A DNA stretch of 11,181 nt from DASXPG01 sp044449445 (lineage in GTDB: Bacteria; Gemmatimonadota; Gemmatimonadetes; Gemmatimonadales; JACORV01), in assembly GCA_044449445.1 (NCBI GenBank), contig JBIOIA010000079.1, forward strand, positions 1 through 11,181. The letters run 5' to 3'. The notes beneath the pieces are model-generated. The model saw only the letters and a list, made by a program, of their open reading frames with translations, was not told the DNA's origin and ran no database searches. Every line of letters starts with the position of its first letter. The stretch's first letter is position 1. The position numbers were made by a program, and so were the translations under genes. Shown piece by piece: positions 5,514 through 11,181 of this stretch.

Positions 5514-7445
5514 ATGGCAGCCAAGAAGACCGCCGGTTACGAAGCCGACTCGATCCAGGTACTCAAGGGCCTCGAGGCCGTGCGCAAGCGCCCGGCCATG
5601 TACATCGGCGCGACGTCGAGCCGCGGCCTGCACCACCTGGTCTACGAGGTCGTGGACAATTCGGTGGACGAAGCGCTCGCGGGCTTCTGTGACCGCATCG
5701 AGGTCACGGTCCACGCCGACGACAGCGTCACCGTGAAGGACAACGGCCGCGGCATCCCGGTGGACATCCATCCCACCGAGAAGATCCCGGGCGTCGAGCT
5801 CGCGCTCACCGTCCTGCACGCGGGCGGCAAGTTCGACCGCAGCACCTACAAGGTCTCGGGCGGCCTGCACGGCGTCGGTGTGTCGGTCGTGAACGCGCTG
5901 AGCGAGCGGCTCGAAGTCGCGGTGGACCGCGGCGGCAAGCGCCACCTGATGTCGTTCGCTCGCGGCGAGACCGTGAAGAAGCTGAGCGTCACGGCGGGCC
6001 AGCAGGTCAAGGGCACCGGCACGATCATCCGCTTCAAGCCCGACCCCACGATCTTCGACACCACGCGCTTCGACTTCGCGATCCTCGAGAGCCGCCTGCG
6101 GGAGCTGGCGTTCCTCAACAAGGGACTCACGATCACGCTCAAGGACGAACGCGTCGGCCAGGAGAAGGACGAGACGTTCTTCTACAAGGGCGGGCTGCTC
6201 GAGTTCGTGGCGTGGCTCAACTCGAACAAGAAGCCCCTCCATCCCAAGCCGATCCTGATCGAGACCGTCAAGGACGACGTGGACATCCAGATCGCCCTCC
6301 AGTACGACGGGGGCTACCAGGAGAACACGCTCACGTTCGTCAACAACATCAGCACCTACGAGGGCGGCACCCACCTCACCGGATTCAAGTCGGCGCTGAC
6401 GCGGGTGATCAACGAGTACGCCAAGAAGAGCGGCGCGCTCAAGAAGGCCGACTTCACGCTCACCGGCGACGACGTGCGCGAAGGGCTGACCTGCGTCCTC
6501 TCGATCAAGGTGCGCGAGCCGCAGTTCGAGGGGCAGACCAAGACCAAGCTTGGCAACTCGGAGGTCGAGGGCATCGTCAAGAGCGTCGTCAACGAGCGGC
6601 TCGGCCAGTACCTGGACGAGCACCCGCCGGTGGCGCGCGCGATCGTGGACAAGGCGGCGCAGGCGGCGCTGGCGCGCGAGGCGGCTCGCAAGGCGCGCGA
6701 CCTGGTGCGCAAGAAGAGCGCGCTCGAGGGCGGCGTACTGCCGGGCAAGCTGGCCGACTGCTCGCTCTCCGACCCCGCGCTGTGCGAGATCTACCTCGTC
6801 GAGGGCGACAGCGCCGGCGGCTCGGCGAAAATGGGCCGCGACCGCCAGTTCCAGGCCATCCTGCCGCTGCGGGGCAAGATCCTCAACGTGCAGAAGGCGC
6901 GCATCGACAAGATCCTGTCCAACGAGGAAATCCGGACCATGATCACGGCGCTCGGGACCGGGATCGGCGAGGACTTCAAGATCGAGGACGCGCGCTACCA
7001 CAAGATCATCATCATGACCGACGCCGACGTGGACGGCGCGCACATCCGCACCCTGCTGCTGACGTTTTTCTACAAGGAGATGAAGCAGCTCATCGACGCG
7101 GGCTACATCTACATCGCGCAGCCGCCGCTGTTCCGCGTGGCCAGGGGCAAGGAGGAGTACTACGCCTACGACGAGGCCGAGCGCGAAGAGCACGCCAAGC
7201 GGCTGGGCAACGGGGAGGGCAAGGCGAATATCGTGATCCAGCGCTACAAGGGGCTGGGCGAGATGAACCCCGTCCAGCTGTGGAAGACCACGATGGACCC
7301 GGCCACCCGCACCGTCCTCAAGGTGGAGATGGAAGACGCGTTCGAGGCGAACCAGATCTTCGAGACGCTGATGGGCGACGAGGTCGAGCCGCGGCGCAAG
7401 TTCATCGAGCAGCACGCGTCGTTCGTGAGGAATCTCGACGTCTAG
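5514..7445 (+). CDS. gyrB: DNA gyrase subunit B
   Basis: This 643-residue protein is the ATPase subunit of DNA gyrase, which with GyrA introduces negative supercoils. The GHKL ATPase domain is intact: Glu45 (general base) and Asn49 in YEVVDNSVDEA, Asp76 in KDNGRGIP (75-82), and GGLHGVG (116-122). The transducer contains QTKTKLGNSEVEG (341-353). The TOPRIM metal residues are Glu430 in VEGDSAGGSAKMG, then Asp503 and Asp505 in MTDADVDGAH (501-510). PLRGKILNV (451-459) and QRYKGLGEMN (576-585) complete the C-terminal set. Length is that of the short GyrB class, without the large insertion of E. coli. Asp432 and Arg453 occupy the positions of E. coli quinolone-site residues Asp426 and Lys447; Arg is common there in other bacteria. 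The alternative, ParE, is less likely given the recF-dciA neighbourhood. The ATG has a ribosome binding site. The final codons may overlap the start of the DUF4153 gene. Confidence 0.98.
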   Translation: MAAKKTAGYEADSIQVLKGLEAVRKRPAMYIGATSSRGLHHLVYEVVDNSVDEALAGFCDRIEVTVHADDSVTVKDNGRGIPVDIHPTEKIPGVELALTVLHAGGKFDRSTYKVSGGLHGVGVSVVNALSERLEVAVDRGGKRHLMSFARGETVKKLSVTAGQQVKGTGTIIRFKPDPTIFDTTRFDFAILESRLRELAFLNKGLTITLKDERVGQEKDETFFYKGGLLEFVAWLNSNKKPLHPKPILIETVKDDVDIQIALQYDGGYQENTLTFVNNISTYEGGTHLTGFKSALTRVINEYAKKSGALKKADFTLTGDDVREGLTCVLSIKVREPQFEGQTKTKLGNSEVEGIVKSVVNERLGQYLDEHPPVARAIVDKAAQAALAREAARKARDLVRKKSALEGGVLPGKLADCSLSDPALCEIYLVEGDSAGGSAKMGRDRQFQAILPLRGKILNVQKARIDKILSNEEIRTMITALGTGIGEDFKIEDARYHKIIIMTDADVDGAHIRTLLLTFFYKEMKQLIDAGYIYIAQPPLFRVARGKEEYYAYDEAEREEHAKRLGNGEGKANIVIQRYKGLGEMNPVQLWKTTMDPATRTVLKVEMEDAFEANQIFETLMGDEVEPRRKFIEQHASFVRNLDV

Positions 7446-7450
7446 GCTCC

Positions 7451-7465
7451 CCTCGTTAGGCGAGG
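7451..7465. repeat. Short hairpin after gyrB containing the CGTTAGGCG word
   Basis: CCTCG (7451-7455) pairs with CGAGG (7461-7465) around a TTAGG loop, six bases after the gyrB stop. It has no T-tract, so it is at best a weak pause site. It contains one of three copies of the 9-mer CGTTAGGCG (7454-7462). Confidence 0.35.
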
Positions 7466-7506
7466 CCGCGACCGCCGCGCTCGGCACTCTGCGGAGATTT
7501 CCGCTG

Positions 7507-9237
7507 GTGCTGCTCGCGGCGGTCGTGTCATTGCTCGCCGCGATCCTGTCCGCCGAGCACATCGGCCCCGACGCGCTGCAGGTGCGCCTGCTCGCGTCGG
7601 CCACGCTCGGGTTGCCCTTGTTCACGGCCCTCGCGCTGGCCGGCGAGCAGCAGCACTCGCGCGCGCGTCGCATCGCAGCACAGGCGATCGGCATCCTCAT
7701 TCTCATCGCCATCTACGCCGACTGGCCGGTGTGGACCGAGCGCGCCCGGCTCCTGCGCTACGCCCAGCTCAGCATCGCGCTGCACCTGATGGTCGCGTTC
7801 CTGTCGTTCGGGCGCAGCGACCGCCCGGTGGCCTTCTGGCAGTTCAATCGCGCCCTGTTCATCCGCTTCGTCGTGGCCGCGACGTCGTCGGCCACGCTGT
7901 GGGCCGGGCTCGCCCTCGCGCTGGCGGCGCTCGACAAGCTGTTCGGCGTGGATGTGCCGCCCCAGGGCTACGGACGGCTGTGGTTCGCCGTCACGTTCGT
8001 CTTCAACACCTGGTTCTTCCTGGGCGGCCTGCCGAAGAACCTCGAGACGCTCGAGGAGCCGCAGGATTATCCGACCGGGCTGCGCGTGTTCGCACAGTAC
8101 ACGCTGGTGCCGCTGGTTTCGCTCTACCTCGCCATCCTCACGTTGTATTTCGCGAAGGTCCTGATCACGCGGGACTGGCCCAGCGGCTGGATCGGCTGGC
8201 TGGTGACCGGCGTCTCGAGCGGCGGGATGCTCGCGCTGCTGCTGGTCCACCCCCTGGCCGAGCGGCCCGACCAGAAATGGATCGCGACGTTCGCGCGCGA
8301 TTTCTGGATCGGTCTGGTGCCCGCGATCATCATGCTGTGGCTCGCGATCTACAAGCGGGTCCAGCAGTACGGGATCACCGAGCCGCGCTACTTCCTGATC
8401 GTGCTGTCGCTGTGGCTCGCGGCGATCACGGCCTGGTACATCGCCACGCGCTCGCGGCGCATTCGCGTCATTCCGATCTCGCTGTGCGCGCTCGCACTCG
8501 TGACGTTCGCGGGCCCCTGGGGCGCATACGCGACCTCGGAGCGCAGTCAGCTCGGGCGGCTGGAACGGCTGCTGGTGAAGGACAGCATCCTCGTCGGCGG
8601 GCGGATTCGGCGCACCCACGCCGAGTTGAGCCCGGATGATCTCAGGGAGATCAGCGCGATCGTGCGCTACGAGGTCGAGACGCACGGCGGCGGGAGGCTC
8701 GCGCCGTGGCTCGGCGACTCGACGGCACGGCGCCTCGGCGTGGGGCCGAAGGGCTGGAACGGCGGCGAGGGCCAGGCAACCGCGATCGTCGCCACATTCG
8801 GCGTGCGGTACGTGGGGCGGTGGGACAACGCGGCACCAGGAGCGAGCCGGATCGACATCGCGACGGTCGGCGAGCGCGCCGCGATCCCGGTGAGCGGTTT
8901 CGACTACGTCCTGTCGATCAGGGGCACCAAGGAGACACCGGAAACGGAGGATACCGTGCTCGCCGCGCTGGTCTCGCGCGAGGCACGCAGCATCCGCGTC
9001 ATCCGGCGCGGACAGCTGTTGATCGAGGTCCCACTGGACACGCTCATCGCTCGCGCGATGAGAGTTGCGGGCCGGCGCCGCTTCGTGAATCTGCCGCAGC
9101 TCTCGCTGGTGTCCGAGACGCAGAATGCCCGGGCGCGGGCGCGTGTCTACCTGCGGCAGCTCACGGTGCTGGATCGGAGCCCGGCGCCGCCGGGGCTCAC
9201 CGCAGCGAGCGGCGACGTGCTGGTGAAGCTGCGCTAG
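7507..9237 (+). CDS. DUF4153 family multi-pass membrane protein
   Basis: This 576-residue protein has about eleven hydrophobic helices in its first 340 residues. The family core is clear at residues 196-225: TLVPLVSLYLAILTLYFAKV followed by LITRDWPSG, and later IIMLWLAIYKRVQQYGITEPRYF (273-295). The C-terminal 230 residues are soluble and begin with the typical SQLGRLERLLVKDSILVGGRI. Family function is unknown; it is an inner-membrane protein. GTG 7507 is used as the first conventional start, with a GGAG 10 nt upstream, but it begins in the middle of helix 1. The same frame is open back to 7429 and encodes a family-like LPSLGEAATAALGTLRRFPL just before. An ACG at 7438 preceded by GAGG at 7 nt, or CTG 7489, could be the true start. 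It follows gyrB with little or no gap and precedes the M1 peptidase gene by about 44 nt, so one operon is possible. Confidence 0.85.
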   Translation: MLLAAVVSLLAAILSAEHIGPDALQVRLLASATLGLPLFTALALAGEQQHSRARRIAAQAIGILILIAIYADWPVWTERARLLRYAQLSIALHLMVAFLSFGRSDRPVAFWQFNRALFIRFVVAATSSATLWAGLALALAALDKLFGVDVPPQGYGRLWFAVTFVFNTWFFLGGLPKNLETLEEPQDYPTGLRVFAQYTLVPLVSLYLAILTLYFAKVLITRDWPSGWIGWLVTGVSSGGMLALLLVHPLAERPDQKWIATFARDFWIGLVPAIIMLWLAIYKRVQQYGITEPRYFLIVLSLWLAAITAWYIATRSRRIRVIPISLCALALVTFAGPWGAYATSERSQLGRLERLLVKDSILVGGRIRRTHAELSPDDLREISAIVRYEVETHGGGRLAPWLGDSTARRLGVGPKGWNGGEGQATAIVATFGVRYVGRWDNAAPGASRIDIATVGERAAIPVSGFDYVLSIRGTKETPETEDTVLAALVSREARSIRVIRRGQLLIEVPLDTLIARAMRVAGRRRFVNLPQLSLVSETQNARARARVYLRQLTVLDRSPAPPGLTAASGDVLVKLR

Positions 9238-9281
9238 GAAGCAGCGGACCAAGGATCAAGGCCTGTCGAGGGGGGCTCACC

Positions 9282-11181
9282 ATGCCGTCCTGCTTCCACA
9301 ACGCATTGCCGTCCTGCATCGGCCTGCTTAGCCTGCTCCCCGCCGGATTGCATGCGCAGGTGCCCTCGGAGCCGACCCCCGCCGCGACCTATGCGGAGCG
9401 ATACGCGGAGGTGGCCCGGCTCGCTCCGCTGCCGGGGCAGGTCGCCAGCGTCGAGCACCTCGTGCTCGCGCGCGAGGCCGGTCAGCTCATCCTCGAACAC
9501 GGCGAACTCTACCTGCTCAGCCCGATCGGAGGGCGCACCGTCGGAGCGGTCTTCCGCGGCACGGGTCGGTTCCTGTTCGCTCCGTCGCTCGGCGTCGAGC
9601 AGTCCGAGCTTCAGCGCTTCGCCCACACGACCATGCTTGACGACACGCTGAGCGAGGTCGTGCTCCTGTTCGCCGATTCCACCCCTCACCAGCTGCGCGG
9701 CCTGTCGTTCGCCCCTGCGCAGGTGCCTGGCGGCATCGCCGGCGACGTTACCGACCTGGTGAAGTCCCTCAAAGGCGATCACGACGGCGCTTTCGATGGC
9801 GGCGTCATGGGCCCCATGCTCAACGGCGACGCCCCGGGTTACTTCCTCGCCCTCGTGACCCGCACGCACGGCGACCCCGTGCTGTTCGTGGTGGACCCGC
9901 AATTCTCCGAGTCGGTACGCCTTTGTAAACCGGCCAACCGCCGGCTGTGGGGCGCCTCGTGGGCGCTCGTCAACCAGTTCGCGGCCGACAACCCGCTGCC
10001 CGGGAGCAGTGACGCCTGGCGCTTCCGATCGCGGCTCGAGGTGCCCGGGTACCGGATCGACCTCCGCCTCAGCGAGGCGGTGAGCGGCAATCTCGGCCTG
10101 GCTGCGACCGCGACGCTCGCCGTTGCCGCCGTCGAGCCGATCGGACCGTGGCTGCAGTTCTCACTTGATGGTCGCCTGCGCTTGGATTCGGCCCGCTGGG
10201 CCGATGGAGGAGCGGCGGCGTTCTTCAAGGCCGAGGATTACGAAGACCTGTGGGTGCGGGCGCCGCACCGCCTGGCCCGCGGCGACACGTTGTCGCTCAC
10301 ACTGTTCTATCACGGGGACATGATCGACCGCTACGCCGACTTCTTCTTCGTCGATCCCGCCGCGGAGTGGTATCCGCACAATGCCCAGGGCGGCGGCCTC
10401 GCGACGTTCGACGTGACGTACCATGCCCCGGCCCGCTACCCGCTCATCAGCGTGGGCGAGCACGTGGACTCCTCGGTGTCGGAGCATGTGGCGACGAGCC
10501 GCTGGGTGACGCGCGAGCCGACCTACGCGGTCTCGTTCAACCTGGGCTTGTTCGAGAACTATCACGTCCAGCATCCGGGGGCGCCGCCGCTGGACGTCTT
10601 CATCTCGGAGGACGCGCACCGCCTGATGCGGCGCGCCTCGGCCATGAACTCGTCGTACACCGAGCAGGCCCACATGAAGGAGAACGTGGCGGTGGACGTT
10701 TCGAACAGCCTGATGTTCTACGGCACGCTGTTCGGCCCTTCGCCGCTCGATCATTTCACCGTGACCGAGATCCCGTACGGCGAGGGCGTCTCGTTCCCGG
10801 GCCTCATCCATCTGTCATGGAGCACCTTTCAGAACACCTCGCTGGACGGTTTTGACGAGTTTTTCCGCGCCCATGAAGCGGCGCATCAGTGGTGGGGGAA
10901 TGGCGTGCGGCCTAGCTCCTATCGCGACGCTTGGCTGAGCGAGGGGCTGGCCTCCTACTCGGCCCTCTCGTACCTGCGCTCGGAGCGGCACCACGACGAC
11001 GAGTACAACCGGTTCCTCGATCAGTACCGCGACGACATTGCGTCGGACCTGGACGCCGGCCCGATCTGGATCGGCTATCGCGCCGCCTCGCCGAGCGTGC
11101 GACGCGGCTACGACGTGATGGTGTACGAGAAGGGCGCGTGGGTGTTCCACATGCTGCGCGTGTTGATGACCGACATCCGCA
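9282..11181 (+). CDS. Secreted M1-family metallopeptidase-like protein, C-terminus cut by window edge
   Basis: A reading frame of 633 codons stays open to the right edge, so the gene is partial. ATG 9282 has a GAGGGGGG ribosome binding site about 6 nt upstream. A type I signal peptide with core IGLLSLLPAG ends near LHA-Q (cleavage after residue 25), though its n-region has no Lys or Arg. A poorly conserved N-terminal part is followed by a beta-rich region with YRIDLRLSEAVSGN and PHRLARGDTLSLTLFYHGD, typical of the M1 N-terminal domain. The zinc site is canonical: HEAAHQWWGN (His531, Glu532, His535), exactly 18 residues, then Glu554 in LSEGLASYSAL. The catalytic Tyr is probably Tyr615 in VYEKGAWVFHML. 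The GAMEN exopeptidase motif is absent; the same place reads YGEGVSFPGLIHLS (499-512). It probably acts outside the cytoplasm as a zinc peptidase, but true aminopeptidase activity is doubtful. The substrate is unknown. Confidence 0.9.
   Translation, partial: MPSCFHNALPSCIGLLSLLPAGLHAQVPSEPTPAATYAERYAEVARLAPLPGQVASVEHLVLAREAGQLILEHGELYLLSPIGGRTVGAVFRGTGRFLFAPSLGVEQSELQRFAHTTMLDDTLSEVVLLFADSTPHQLRGLSFAPAQVPGGIAGDVTDLVKSLKGDHDGAFDGGVMGPMLNGDAPGYFLALVTRTHGDPVLFVVDPQFSESVRLCKPANRRLWGASWALVNQFAADNPLPGSSDAWRFRSRLEVPGYRIDLRLSEAVSGNLGLAATATLAVAAVEPIGPWLQFSLDGRLRLDSARWADGGAAAFFKAEDYEDLWVRAPHRLARGDTLSLTLFYHGDMIDRYADFFFVDPAAEWYPHNAQGGGLATFDVTYHAPARYPLISVGEHVDSSVSEHVATSRWVTREPTYAVSFNLGLFENYHVQHPGAPPLDVFISEDAHRLMRRASAMNSSYTEQAHMKENVAVDVSNSLMFYGTLFGPSPLDHFTVTEIPYGEGVSFPGLIHLSWSTFQNTSLDGFDEFFRAHEAAHQWWGNGVRPSSYRDAWLSEGLASYSALSYLRSERHHDDEYNRFLDQYRDDIASDLDAGPIWIGYRAASPSVRRGYDVMVYEKGAWVFHMLRVLMTDIR

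Noticed and set aside
7491..7504. Short inverted repeat GCGGA-GATT-TCCGC before GTG 7507
   Set aside because: A 5-bp stem in GC-rich DNA is expected by chance, and it lies in the probable coding extension of the DUF4153 gene.
3044..7712. Very long minus-strand open frames opposite recF, CHAD and gyrB
   Set aside because: They are antisense to clearly conserved proteins and have the Arg/Ala/His-rich composition expected from reading GC-rich codons backwards.
7528..9252. Minus-strand frame of 574 codons opposite the DUF4153 gene
   Set aside because: It has no recognisable domain and biased composition; the plus strand encodes a clear family protein.
9234..10811. Minus-strand frames opposite the M1 peptidase
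   Set aside because: The plus frame has a signal peptide, zinc motif and catalytic tyrosine in register, so these are shadows.

Overview
The window is compact, GC-rich chromosomal DNA from a bacterium. Three things suggest Gemmatimonadota, but only by inference: the GC-rich codon use, secreted and lipoprotein genes with Ig-like domains scattered among housekeeping genes, and the particular DUF4153 and M1-peptidase proteins. No rRNA, tRNA, mobile element or CRISPR array is visible.

Left part (1-1231, minus strand): a three-gene cluster reading toward the left edge. It encodes a 120-residue protein with a C-terminal Cys-Pro-Pro-Met-Cys motif, a 7-TM membrane protein of unknown family, and the N-terminus of a HisKA_3-type sensor histidine kinase that runs off the window. 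The kinase start lies inside the 7-TM gene, so the two are probably translationally coupled. The cluster may be a membrane sensing unit whose response regulator lies outside the window.

Divergent intergenic region (1232-1448): no gene is seen here. It holds a strong Shine-Dalgarno sequence for the small protein and a near-perfect 10-bp hairpin.

Right part (1449-11181, plus strand): every gene reads rightward. An enoyl-CoA hydratase abuts a small Ig-like lipoprotein gene. A hairpin (possible weak terminator) follows, then a second, related lipoprotein gene. Next comes a replication and repair block: recF, dciA (DUF721), a CHAD-domain protein and gyrB, with joins from overlapping to 24 nt. recF-dciA-gyrB is a common arrangement, but the CHAD gene inserted in it is unusual, and dnaA/dnaN are not upstream. 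After gyrB come a DUF4153 multi-pass membrane protein and a secreted M1-family metallopeptidase that is cut by the right edge.

The oddest sequence-level features concern translation starts. The conserved RecF N-terminus extends upstream of the first GTG to an ATA that overlaps the preceding stop (ATAA, one transition from the classic ATGA overlap). The DUF4153 gene likewise extends upstream to an ACG preceded by a well-spaced GAGG. In addition, the 9-mer CGTTAGGCG occurs three times (two plus, one minus), although its TTA core is rare in such GC-rich DNA.
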